A DNA stretch of 64,000 nucleotides. It comes from Hyposmocoma kahamanoa. Lineage: Eukaryota > Arthropoda > Insecta > Lepidoptera > Cosmopterigidae. The stretch spans positions 635,227-699,226 of the forward strand of contig NW_020653409.1 in assembly GCF_003589595.1 (NCBI RefSeq), given 5' to 3'. The notes under the pieces were generated by a model that saw only the letters and a program-made list of their open reading frames with translations, had not been told where the DNA came from and did no database searches. Both the position numbers and the translations under genes were made by a program. Of this stretch, positions 43,366 through 53,322 are shown in pieces; position 1 is the stretch's first letter, and every line of letters begins with the position of its first letter.

Positions 43366-44753
43366 CGTCTGAAATTTTAAACCATTTATCGTGTTTGTCG
43401 CGGAGATAAACGCATGCACAAGGCAAACGCGTCTACTCCACACGAAGCCCTGCAGGAACTTTGATGGGTGGTGTCTATAGTCCTTATTTAAGCTAAATAT
43501 TCTTTGTTGCGATTTGGGGAAGTTAGGTTTTTTGAAAACGAGGCACCTATCCCACTGCGGCATCTATCCCGGTTTTACCCTATTTACTGTCGCATAACTT
43601 TGTAAGTTATAATAAAATCCGTTTTATTTTTATTACAACTATACATAGGTTCATTAACTTCGCATTTAGGTGTCATTAATCGCTTTTTTGTATATAGCTT
43701 AGTAAAATAATAAAAAGACATCTATCAATATTGAATAGTATAATCGCCTCGATTTTTCGCGGTATGGGTTAGGGGCAAAGGACAAAACTAGAAAGTTAGG
43801 AAAAGAAAATAAAAAAATACATTATTTTAGTGAGAAAGAAGTATATGATAATAGTTTAAAAGTAAGTAAAAGTACCAAAAAAACAAATTATTCACAGTTC
43901 AAATAGCGAACATTTTTGTATAGAATGTTTTGATAGCTAGAAAAATACGAAGTGAAGTAGGTAGTAACTAGATGTAACATGTATATACAATATATTAAAG
44001 ATTACAAATAAAAACATTTTATCCGCTCACGCGATACATGCAGCCGTAGACGCATACCACACCTAGAGGTGCGGGTGATGATTTTATACCGATTTATCGG
44101 ATATCGAAGTTATAACAGGTAAAAGAACTAATATTAATTGCTATTTCGGTAACTACTCTAGCAAACCATAAAGTTTTTAATGCCTGGGTCTGCCATTTTG
44201 AAAAAATAAACAACTTCAAAAATACGTCACGACAATCGTGTGTGCTATTGTTTGGGCTGGTGATTTCGCTGTTTATTTATTGAAAACATACCGTAAGTAG
44301 CGCTTTTTAAGTTTACCTTGAATATAAATGTTTATAAACTATACTTTAAGGAGTAATTTCATGGTAAACGTTAGAATCACTCAAACGGTATATTATCATA
44401 TTTATCCAAGCAAAAATTTCATTAGTGCTTTTTAATTGCAGGATTTGCGGTGTATTCCTGCATTTTATTTGAGATGTTTTTGTTGGTAGTACGGAGGGTA
44501 TTTATTTAGCAATGCAAAATAATAATTTTTATTTATAAAAACTTGTATTTAAACTGAATGCTTTTCTAATTTGCGAAACCAAATAGCCGCCATTTAGCGG
44601 TAGGAGGAGCGCATCGCGTGAGCGGTTATTATGAACTTTACGAATTTCATTCTAAAGGGCATCTATCCTTCTTAGTATTTTCATCGTGTGGCGTCTATCC
44701 ACATAGGCAGGCTATCTATCTTCTCTATGGTAGACCATAGAGTAGACCATCGA
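43366..44753. other. No gene recognised; recurring 'ggcatctatcc' motif
   Basis: 'catctatcccggttttacc' occurs at about 43345 and 43563, and variants at 44657 and 44690. 'ccgctcacgcgat' (44021) and 'atcgcgtgagcgg' (44614) are inverted about 590 bp apart. No frame recognised. Confidence 0.4.
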
Positions 44754-44787
44754 CTAGTTTTTTGAGGATAGATCCTCAAGAAACTAG
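44754..44787. repeat. 16-bp hairpin, one mismatch
   Basis: 'ctagttttttgaggat' pairs with 'atcctcaagaaactag' around a 2-nt loop. Confidence 0.75.
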
Positions 44788-44823
44788 GTTTGCAAAAAGT
44801 CAATTTCTTCAAAATCAATAATG

Positions 44824-44868
44824 TTAGATCAATAAAATCAAGTCTTAATGTAATTTAATAGATTAAAC
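44824..44868 (+). repeat. Local repeat L, left part of the split copy
   Basis: 'aataaaatcaagt' and 'tagattaaac' match 43224-43275; the repeat resumes after the transposon at 46418. Confidence 0.7.
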
Positions 44869-44870
44869 TA

Positions 44871-46415
44871 CACACATCAAAAGTGTCTAGGGATCAAGTA
44901 CGTTTAAGAGTATTGCTGCAATTAGGGTTAATTATATTAACTTTTTTGTATCGCTATTGATACTTTTTAGTGAGTTTTAACATTTAAATAAGGAATATTG
45001 TTTAAAATTCGATAATAAGAAGAAAATCGATTGTCAATGTGGTTTTGTATAAAAATGAGTTATAGCGTTTTGACAAAATCATTACAATATCTGCATCGGA
45101 ACCGAAACAATTTACATTATTATGGAGAGACGACATCATTTAACCCGAGAAGTGATGATGCGAGCCGTCGGAATGTTGGAAGCTGGTTCCAGGCAACGTG
45201 CTGTGGCTTTCACTCTTAACACTACACAGAGCGTCATAAGTCGCCTCTGGACGCGCTATCGCATGACGGGCAGCGTGGCCGAGCGACATGGAGGACGATC
45301 TCGCATCACGACTCGCAGACAGGACCGGTATATCCAAAATACTGCTCGACGGAATCGTACCATGACCGCCATGATGTTGGTTACGAGGCTCCACAGCTCC
45401 TCAGGCTTGCTAATAAGCGATCAAACAATCCGAAATCGTTTACGTGAAGTGGGTCTGCGATCCCGAAGGCCGCTCAGAGTTCCACCTATTGCACCCTGCA
45501 ATCGCAGGACCCGTTTACGATGGGCTCGCGAACACAGAAACTGGGAGGAAGAAGACTGGCGCTATGTGTGCTTTTCGGATGAATCCCGCTTCGGTATGAG
45601 ACCGGATACAAGACGTACTCGAGTTTGGAGAACATCTGGACATCATGAACGTTTGAGATATTGTCAGGAAGTTCATCCATATGGTGGGGGAACAATAATG
45701 ATATGGGCCGGTATTTGGATCGGCGGAAGAACCGATCTCATTTGGATCAGGGGTAACCTCAATGCTCAAGTTTACGCAGAGAGGATTGTTTCAGATGTTA
45801 TCATCCCTTTGCGAGGCCAGTTGGGTGATTCATTTCAACTAATGCATGACAACGCACGTCCACACACGGCTAGAGTCGTAATACGCATTCTTGCCGAAGC
45901 TCGTATCAACGTTCTGCCGTGGCCTGCTCAATCGCCAGACGTCAATCCAATTGAGCACGCATGGGATATGCTTCAAAGAAGAGCTGTGCCGAGTATGCAT
46001 ACCGTACATACTCTACAACAATATTTTGACTTGTTACAAAACACATGGGCGGCCATTCCTCAAAGTGATTTTGATGAACTCATCTTAAGCATGCCAAATC
46101 GCTGTAATTGTGTGATTCGTGTTAATGGTGGAAATACAGATTATTAATTTTCTTATCTTTACAATAAAAATGAGCAAAATCATCATTTTCGCCATTTTTT
46201 TGTCATTTAATTGACGCCGTTAATTTGAGTTTTTTCCCACAATTTGCAAAAACATCAATTTTAGTTTATTTTAATTAAATATAGGGGTAAGCGGTTAAAT
46301 AAAACATAAGCATTAAAGTAAGAAGTCGTCCTGGAAGACTGGATTTGGTAAATATTGCTTAAATAATTTTTATTTCAAAAATATTCACTTGATCCCTAGA
46401 CACTTTTGAGGTGTG
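44871..46415 (+). mobile_element. Tc1-type DNA transposon, structurally complete
   Basis: 29-bp terminal inverted repeats (44871-44899 and 46387-46415) differ at one base; the shared core is 'tcaaaagtgtctagggatca'. TA duplications stand at 44869-44870 and 46416-46417. It encodes one uninterrupted transposase. The TIRs are single and short, as in Tc1 itself. Good TIR identity and an open frame suggest a recent insertion. Confidence 0.95.
45122..46147 (+). CDS. Tc1-family transposase, DD34E, 341 aa
   Basis: Cuts and rejoins the element at TA targets. Residues about 6-60 form the first helix-turn-helix (REVMMRAVGMLEAG...QSVISRLWTRY). Residues 62-120 are a second DNA-binding part with the GRPR-like hook GGRSRITTR. 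The catalytic domain has Asp153 in CFSDESRFG, Asp243 in LMHDNARPHTA and Glu278 in SPDVNPIEHAWD. The gap between the last two is 34 residues, the DD34E signature of Tc1. Length equals that of intact family members. The ATG at 45122 gives the expected N terminus. 'aataaa' at 46163-46168 is a likely polyadenylation signal. All motifs are intact, so it could be active; expression is not shown by sequence. Confidence 0.95.
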   Translation: MERRHHLTREVMMRAVGMLEAGSRQRAVAFTLNTTQSVISRLWTRYRMTGSVAERHGGRSRITTRRQDRYIQNTARRNRTMTAMMLVTRLHSSSGLLISDQTIRNRLREVGLRSRRPLRVPPIAPCNRRTRLRWAREHRNWEEEDWRYVCFSDESRFGMRPDTRRTRVWRTSGHHERLRYCQEVHPYGGGTIMIWAGIWIGGRTDLIWIRGNLNAQVYAERIVSDVIIPLRGQLGDSFQLMHDNARPHTARVVIRILAEARINVLPWPAQSPDVNPIEHAWDMLQRRAVPSMHTVHTLQQYFDLLQNTWAAIPQSDFDELILSMPNRCNCVIRVNGGNTDY

Positions 46416-46417
46416 TA

Positions 46418-46495
46418 GTTATATCCATAAAAATTATTCATGGTAAACGAATAATTTTTAAATTAGAAGGCCCTTTCAAATCTAACCCGGTTTTA
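46418..46495 (+). repeat. Local repeat L, right part of the split copy
   Basis: 'ttattcatggtaaa', 'aataatttttaaattag' and 'aggccctttcaaa' continue the repeat broken at 44868. Confidence 0.7.
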
Positions 46496-46796
46496 CCCTA
46501 AATGTAGCAGGATACTTGCAAAGTCCTCAAAATAATGCTGTTTTTTAATTAATGTTTTTGTCGAGATCTTCGTTTTCTACATCAAAGGCTATGTCTTCAT
46601 TAGATTTCTCAAAGCTACCGTTTTCAACTGCTTAAGTGGCTACTTCATCGCATGCCAAAGCAGGCGTTAGTTACTAGATTCCTTCTACTATGAAATGTTA
46701 TGCTATTTTTTAAATAAATGTAAGTAATAAATGTATTGATCAACAGTCCAGTTCATTTTACTTTTTGTTGTGTTCTAATTGGAAAATAAAAATAGT

Positions 46797-47028
46797 ATCA
46801 GTGGAGCCCCTTTCGAAAGCTTACCTAGCTCTGCCGCCAAGCAGTAATGTAAGCGTTATTGCGTTCCATTTTGGAAGGGAAAGGTTGCTAGAAATTACAG
46901 GCACATGGGATTGTCAGCTTGTGTCTCGGAGTAACCGGCGCGGTGACTGCAACTGTTATGGACAGACGTGTAGCTTAACATCAGGCGCACGACTTGTTCG
47001 TCCCGTCATTTGGTATTATAAAAAAAAA
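46797..47028 (+). mobile_element. Family A repeat
   Basis: 'ctgccgccaagcagtaatgt', 'aaattacaggcacatgggat', 'cgtgtagcttaacatcaggc' and an A-tail at 47021. A segment around 'cctcagatctttgcg' is deleted. Confidence 0.8.
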
Positions 47029-47046
47029 GTTGACAATCAATTTTCT

Positions 47047-47345
47047 ATTTGGGTGATAAATCTGTCATAGATTTCTCATAGATGGCGCTACGACTAAAAA
47101 GTCGTTGAAAGACCAAGTACAAAGACACGACCCAAGCACATAGAAAAATTCGTGAGGTCCGTTGGTTCGTTCCGTGGCTTAGTTGGTATAGCGTCTGGCA
47201 CGGTATGCAAGAAGACGTCGGTTCGAATCCGACCGGATCGAAGGAATTTTTTCTGAGTGTTCGATCTTTGTATTAATAATTATAACAAACTAGTGGAGTA
47301 ATTTCACAAAAAATAATTGAAAATCAATTCAATAAAAATTTAATT
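47047..47345 (+). mobile_element. Family D, 5'-truncated copy with 12-bp TSD
   Basis: Starts inside the body at 'tgggtgataaatctgtcata' and contains both Pol III boxes and the 3' T. It is bounded by 'aatcaattttct' at 47035-47046 and 47346-47357. The 5' T repeat is absent. Confidence 0.85.
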
Positions 47346-47500
47346 AATCAATTTTCTTTCATTCAATTGTTTTAATTTCCTACTAATACTGGTTTGTCGA
47401 GTAGTTCAAAGTTGATTACGCGCTCGTGTAAATTTCGTGAATTTTAACTTGAAGAAGTTTTTTATTTAAAAGTTTGATTTAAATAGTTTAATTGATTTTA

Positions 47501-47791
47501 ATTTATAATATCAAGTGACGGGACGAACAAGTCGTACGCCTGATGGTAAGATACACGCGTGTTCATAACAGTTGCATTGCCACTCAGAGTTTTAAATCGC
47601 AAAAACTGCCACTGCGCCTGTCACCCTGAGACATAAGTTGACAAGTTCCATGTACCTGTAATATCACTAGCACCCTTACCCCTCAAAACCGGAAAACAGT
47701 ACGCTGACATTACTGCTTGGCGGCAGGAATAGGTATGTTGGCAGTACTTCCCTGGACGAACTCTTCCACTAGGAGCTCTAATGCTCCTACT
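47501..47791 (-). mobile_element. Family A repeat, full length
   Basis: 'tataatatcaagtgacggga', 'gtcgtacgcctgatggtaag', 'gctgacattactgcttggcg' and 'gagctctaatgctcc'. Confidence 0.85.
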
Positions 47792-47854
47792 TTGTTGATT
47801 TTGCCTCTCGTGTAAATATCGTGACTTTAAACTTTACTTGAAGAAGTTCTATAC

Positions 47855-48105
47855 TAATAATAATAATAATAATAATAATTTATTTCGGAACTGGGTCCAT
47901 AGATTGTTAGTTAAAATTACAAAATGCTTAATTCTAATGGTTAGTTACACAATACAAAAATACAAAAAACAAAATAAAAAAGAAACAAAATAAAACTAGG
48001 CGACTGATCATATTATGCTATGAAGTCGCATCCAGTGTGCGAACATCGGCGAGTCCCAGCGTGCAGATAATGCGCTCAGGATGCGGTTGGTCTATAATTA
48101 AAAGT
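47855..48105 (-). pseudogene. Probable LINE 3' end with (ATT)n tail
   Basis: Minus strand has a short open stretch reading RILSALSARWDSPMFAHWM, then a stop, an A-rich 3'UTR and a (TTA)n tail at 47881-47855. The layout fits a 5'-truncated LINE, but the coding part is too short to classify. Confidence 0.45.
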
Positions 48106-48587
48106 TTGGTTTCAATCAATGTTCGATTACTACAATTTTTAAATTTCAAAATCTAAAAAAATACGTATTGTTTGATTTAAATTTTTTTCAGCGTATAATT
48201 TTTGTAGAGTTCAATATTTTTGTTACCTTAACAACCTACTTATTGCATGTGTCATTTGACTCTATCGACACACAACTGTGACGACTTAAAATAAGCAGTT
48301 CTACTATGCCAAGGCCCTGGTTTCAAGCTAGGGGATTCCCTGTATTATAAGTAACAGAACAATGGAATTCACTCCAGGGCATTATCCGGGACACCCAGTC
48401 AAGAACTAATTTAGAAACGTTCATTTTCCTATTTGGTCACTTTCACTGACAAACAATCGTAGCCCCGTAGTTCACTACCGGCGCCTTCTGTTTTGAATAT
48501 CAATTGAAAAAATAAAACGTATATTTATATGAAAGACACTTCAAAGATTTCAAACTTCATTCAGATTCATTCCATAGTTTGTCACTC
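48106..48587. other. No feature recognised
   Basis: AT-rich, no shared repeat. Confidence 0.35.
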
Positions 48588-49066
48588 TTAAAGGTGGGAT
48601 ATTTTCTTCAAACGGACCAAAACTGTGGTATCCTCTTTCCAGCAAAAAATAATCTTGTCACTTCTCATGCTCATAAAGTTCGTATTTATGATGGGTGTGG
48701 GCTGCATAAAATAGGATTTTATGCTCTAGTGCATAAAATAAAAAAAACCACCATATTAAATACGTCTAATTGTTGTAATTTTACATTAATTTTTAATTAA
48801 ATAATCGTTTATTCGTAATATTGCTGTTTAATTCACTCGCAATCGAAGTGAAAAGCGGAGTGTATAACTCGTTCATAAAACCCATTCTACCCTCGACTTA
48901 AGTATCTAGAGATACTCGTATACTCGTCTCCGGTAAAATGACGTTTTATGCACTTGTTGAACAATCTACTATTAAATTCACAAATCCCGGAGTAACCCCG
49001 TAGCATGCACACAAAAAAATTGAGCCGAATTGAGAACCTCCTCCTTTTTTTGAAGTCGGTTAAAAC
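48588..49066 (-). mobile_element. Family E, interrupted copy
   Basis: 'aaaggtgggatattttcttc' to 'ctctttccagcaaaaaata' (48588-48652), then about 320 bp of other DNA, then 'attgagaacctcctccttt' and 'tgaagtcggttaaaac' (48990-49066). Confidence 0.65.
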
Positions 49067-49151
49067 CCAATTTTCCGTGTGGGCGAAACACATTAAAACA
49101 TCAATTTTGGGTCTCGTTTGAACTTAAGAATCAAGTATTTTGTTAACGTAA

Positions 49152-49337
49152 TGAAATTGCGGGCACATGGGACTTTCGAATTATGTCTCAGGGTGAGGGG
49201 AGCAGTGGCAGTGCCCCTAAGATCTTTGCAATTTAAAGCGTGATCTGAGTTGCACGGCAACTGTTAGGGATAGGCGTGTCGCTTACCACCAGGTGCACGA
49301 CATGTTCGCCCCGTCACTTGGTATTATAAATAAAAAG
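49152..49337 (+). mobile_element. Family A repeat, 3' half
   Basis: 'gggcacatgggactttcgaa', 'gtgcccctaagatctttgc', 'cgtgtcgcttaccaccagg', ending 'ggtattataaataaaaa'. Confidence 0.8.
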
Positions 49338-49389
49338 TTTATAACTAAAAGAAGGTCTACAAATTATATTTTAATTTGTAGTAAAAAAA

Positions 49390-50383
49390 GGGATCACACG
49401 TCCTGCTTTGAGCGGGACAGCCCCGCTTTTAACCTTCGTGTCCCGCTGTCCCCAAAAGACTTAAAAATGTCCCGATTTGACTAAACAGGACACACGTGAA
49501 AATAAATTTAATGGCACGAAAGTCAAGCATTAAGTAAGCCTTGTAGCCCGGCTCTTTTAGTTATGCGTCCGTACTACGCGTGCCGTTTGGCGGTGATGTG
49601 CGGTTGGCGGCAATTACCACGGAATATATTTAAAATCTAAACTTCACGTACTCCTTAAAGCAAATCTGAATTTGAATTAAAAAAGGTAGCTCATCAGACC
49701 ACACAAGATTAGTTCTTGTTTTTAGTTTTGATCATTAAACATTTTTATTGTATTAATAGGAGTCAAGCAATCCCCGTTCCCGCCGAGGCATGTATAGTAT
49801 TTTTCTCAAACAATGTGAGGATAAAATAATTTTTCCAGGCACATTAATTCTAGTCTGCTGAATTTCTGATGATGTGTTTGAATGTGTATCTATAACTGTA
49901 TTTTCATTGTCGCTCTTCTCACTAGTACTTTTTTTTGCCACCAAAATATAAGACAAATAATATAAAAATACAAATAAAATATAAGATAAATAAAAGACGA
50001 AAAAACAAAACACTTTAGTTTAAATGTTGCCGCCATTTTCTTTTTTTAAGTAACCGGTACTGGGCAGTTGGCTGTATGAGTTTTTCTTTTGCCTGTTGTT
50101 TACATAATTCATTATTATTAGGTAGATTTAAAAATTTAGAGAAGTGGACAGTAATGGATTTTCATACTTACTTTGCAGGCTTTACTGAGAACAAGTCGCA
50201 CGATCCATAAATGACAAACTTACCCGTGTTCGTTTTTGAAAGTAATGCAAATATTTTCGAGCATGTTTGAGAATTTTTTCGATCATTAAACATTTCGTAA
50301 CTGTCATAAACATGTATTATAATATAATAAATTTATAGGCGTCCCGCTCTGAGGGTAAAAAAATGATGGTCACGTTAAGTATT
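49390..50383 (+). mobile_element. Possible family P element with diverged inverted ends
   Basis: The left end 'tttgagcgggacagccccgc' is duplicated in inverted form at 21700-21782. The right end (50345-50383) has 'gtcccgctctgagggt' and 'atggtcacg', a diverged inverse of the left end. An 86-codon minus frame inside is not recognisable. Confidence 0.35.
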
Positions 50384-50587
50384 GTTGATCTACAGTAGGC
50401 GGTTACAACTTTCTATAAAATGGGCCATTTGAATGTTTTCCGGTTTCCGGTTTATTATTCTTTATGTTAATACTGGCTGTTGCATCCGTCTAAGATTGCC
50501 TTTGATAACAGTCTCGGCTGGTGTACGGACAGCGGTGCAGTTGTTATTCCGTGTAATTATACACTAATGAACGTATTGTTTATTTTC

Positions 50588-50630
50588 TTTTTAACCAATT
50601 TAAAAAAAGAATTAGGTTCTCAATTCGATT
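50588..50630 (+). mobile_element. Family E terminus fragment
   Basis: 'ttttaaccaatttaaaaaaa' then 'ggttctcaattcgattc'. Confidence 0.55.
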
Positions 50631-50636
50631 CTTAGT

Positions 50637-50882
50637 AGCAGCAGAGCCCCGTCCGAGAGTTCGTCCAGGGAAGTACTGTCACCTTACCTATTTCTACCGC
50701 CAAGCAATAATGTCAACATTACTGTCGTGCGGTTTTGAAGGGTAAGGGCGCTGGTGAAATTACAGGCATAATGGGACTTATCAACTTATGTCTCAGGGTG
50801 ACGGGCGTAGTGGCAGTGCACCTCAGATATTTGCGTTTTAAAGCTCTGAGTGGCACTGTAGCTGTTATGGACAGGTGCACAA
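50637..50882 (+). mobile_element. Family A repeat
   Basis: From 'agcagcagagccccgtccga' to 'ctgttatggacaggtgcac'; the A-tail end is missing. Confidence 0.8.
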
Positions 50883-51061
50883 AATAGTTTACATTCAATG
50901 GTACATGTTGAGATACAATTTATAGTCCTAATCCAGAATGTAGATCTAATGTTTGTACATACAGCGTTATTATGCGAAGTGTAAACTTATTTGCTTAAGG
51001 ATTACAAAAAAAGAGGGAAAGAGTGAGATTACAACTTAAAACTAATGCAATTAATAATCTC

Positions 51062-51478
51062 AGTACAGAGTACTAAAAAACCGACCTCAAAAGTACGTGG
51101 AATTACGTATATTTGCCAAGTTTTATTGGAGTATCCCCTAGTTCGCCCTTATACAGGACTTGATACAGGAGATAATAAAAATAGGTTCTTACTACTCTAA
51201 GTATATTGAGAGAAAAACGCCTTGAATTGGAGAATAGCAAAACTGCCCCTAAAATAATTGCTTCTGTAAAATTTAGGCGCTATGTGTAAAAATGAATATT
51301 CATGCGTGAACAGCAACCCTAGGCACATGACTTTCTTCAAAATTCAATGGGGCCACTATGGAAGAACCCTAGTTCCAACAAAAAAAGAATCATGAAAATC
51401 GTTTCACTAATTATCATGATGAGTTATCACATAACATACATACAAAAAAACATACAGTCGAATTGAGAACGTTCTACG
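51062..51478 (-). mobile_element. Family E, full-length minus copy
   Basis: 'aaaaaaccgacctcaaaagt' at left and 'acatacagtcgaattgagaa' at right. The interior matches 15204-15655 inverted. The right terminus stops just short of the consensus end. Confidence 0.7.
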
Positions 51479-51489
51479 TTTACTGTTGT

Positions 51490-51915
51490 GATATGAAAGA
51501 TGATGTAGTGAAAAGGATAGAGAGAGTTTCGATGGTTTGGTCATGCAGAAAGAATGAATGTTGGTAGATTGACGGCACAAATTTATGGAGCGAATGTGGA
51601 TGGTAGTGTAGTCTAGGCTCTACTCTATGAGTAGAAATACTGGCTGAATGAATATAGGTTTGTGTTTGGAATGTATTTAAAAAATAGGATAGAAAAAAAA
51701 GAACGTCTTGGGAGTTCTAGAAGAAGCTTCCATGAGTCAATATGTAAAATACGTAATAAATATCTATTTATGAAGATAATCCCAGTTTTATATTCAAAAG
51801 TATCTCTCGCTACGCTACCTGAGTATAGTAGCTATAGTAGCGTGGGGAGAGGTAGACCTCGGCGAACATATCTCAATCAGATGGAGGATGGAGGTTTTGA
51901 AGTCTGTTAATACTC
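51490..51915 (+). pseudogene. LINE pol C-terminal fragment split by repeat H
   Basis: Before the insertion the translation (with a frameshift) reads VKRIERVS, then WFGHAERMNVGRLTAQIYG and ANVDG. After it, VGRGRPRRTYLNQMEDGGF. These are consecutive segments of the conserved tail of an insect LINE pol protein. The 230-bp repeat between them is an insertion. Not functional. Confidence 0.65.
51606..51838 (+). repeat. Repeat family H, copy 2 (nested)
   Basis: Matches 25568-25790 from 'tgtagtctaggctctactct' to 'tctctcgctacgc'. 'gtag' occurs on both sides and may be the duplicated target. Confidence 0.7.
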
Positions 51916-52142
51916 GGAACCACTTCGGATGTCGCTTGTGCACTAAATCGATTTGAACTTGAGAAAATATCGCTTGTTCACCTAGAGATTCATATTCATA
52001 TTCTATATTTGCAAGTTACATGGTTATATAACAGGTGTTCTTATGCTAATGGTACTTGACATGTAACAGCCCGTCGGGGCACTGCAACATTCTGAGGGCA
52101 CTATATCTTTACTTTACTAAAACACATACATTAATAAAATAA
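51916..52142. other. No feature recognised
   Basis: Mixed DNA between the LINE fragment and the family D composite. Confidence 0.35.
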
Positions 52143-52156
52143 AATTAAAAACAATT

Positions 52157-52702
52157 CTGTTATAATTATTAATACAAAGATCGAACACTCAGAAAAAATT
52201 CCTTCGATCCGGTCGGATTCGAATCGACGTCTTCTTGCATACCGTGCCAGACGCTATACCAACTAAGCCACGGAACGAACCAACGGACCTCACGAATTTC
52301 TCTATGTGCTTGCGTCGTGTCTTTGTACTTGGTCTTTCAACGACTTTTTAGTCGTAGCGCCATCTATGATAAAACTATTACAGTTTTATCACCCAGTTAG
52401 TACCTTTACAGCTACCAGTCCTGGCGAGAGATGTCGCTATTCACTGTGTTAATTAAATTTTTTATTGAATTGATATTCAATTATTTTTTGTGAAATTACT
52501 CCACTAGTTTGTTATAATTATTAATTATTAATTATTATTAATAGGTATAGCGTCTGGAACGGTATGCAAGAAGACATCGGTTCGAATCCGACCGGACCGA
52601 AGGAGTTTTTTCTGAGTGTTCGATCTTTGTATTAATAATTATAACAAACTAGTGGAGTAATTTCACAAAAAATAATTGAATATCAATTCAATAAAAAATT
52701 TA
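52157..52702. mobile_element. Family D inverted composite bounded by one TSD
   Basis: 52157-52523 is a minus-strand copy with T, body and tRNA-like part (B box as 'ggattcgaatcgacg' on plus). 52545-52702 is a plus-strand partial copy starting inside the tRNA-like part. The two T repeats (52450-52523 and 52632-52705) are exact 74-bp reverse complements and share an extra A. 'attaaaaacaattc' stands at 52143-52156 and 52703-52716. No further target duplication lies at the junction. Confidence 0.8.
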
Positions 52703-52716
52703 ATTAAAAACAATTC

Positions 52717-53276
52717 AATAAGAAAATTCTACATTATTGAAATAAAATTAACAATGATTAATTAATTGATGATTTGAAACAATGATTAATTCCTTTTACA
52801 TTTAGGTCTCATTCCTGATACACTTATGTCTGTCTATTTGACATACTTTCCAAATATAAACTTAATAATTCGTTTTTAAGCACTATTTTCTAAAAAGTAT
52901 TCTTTAAGTGAATAAAAAGCTTTGCTCTGTTGATAAAACGATCCCTGTCCTATTCCGAACCGTTATTTCTCGGATTCGGAACTGATATGAATCGGACGTA
53001 GTACGCAAATGCTCTAATTGTTTCGGACAGATGGACGGAGAATGGGAGTAGACCTGATTCAATCTGTGTAGTCTGTTTCAATCCATTTTCAACAAAATGT
53101 AAACAAACTTGTTTGGTTAAATGTCTAAACAATCACATCGAATAGTTATTTATTCATGTATATTTCGAAGTTATCGATTTGATATCTATCACTATTTCCA
53201 ACAATATTCATTTAAATAGCAGCGGAAAATCGTATTTGAAAAATGGTAGTTCAAAAGTGAGGTTATTTTTCATCTA
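52717..53276. other. No feature recognised
   Basis: AT-rich DNA. Confidence 0.35.
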
Positions 53277-53322
53277 TACTTCTATGACTTGTCTATGGCT
53301 GCATAGACAAGTCATAGAAGTA
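53277..53322. repeat. Perfect 21-bp hairpin, 4-nt loop
   Basis: 53277-53297 and 53302-53322 are exact reverse complements around 'gctg'. Not linked to any recognised element. Confidence 0.9.

Noticed and set aside
45140..46088. Frames overlapping the Tc1 transposase in other frames
   Set aside because: Shadows of the transposase gene.
49753..50013. 86-codon minus frame as a gene
   Set aside because: Hydrophobic AT-rich start, no recognisable domain, inside a probable transposable element.
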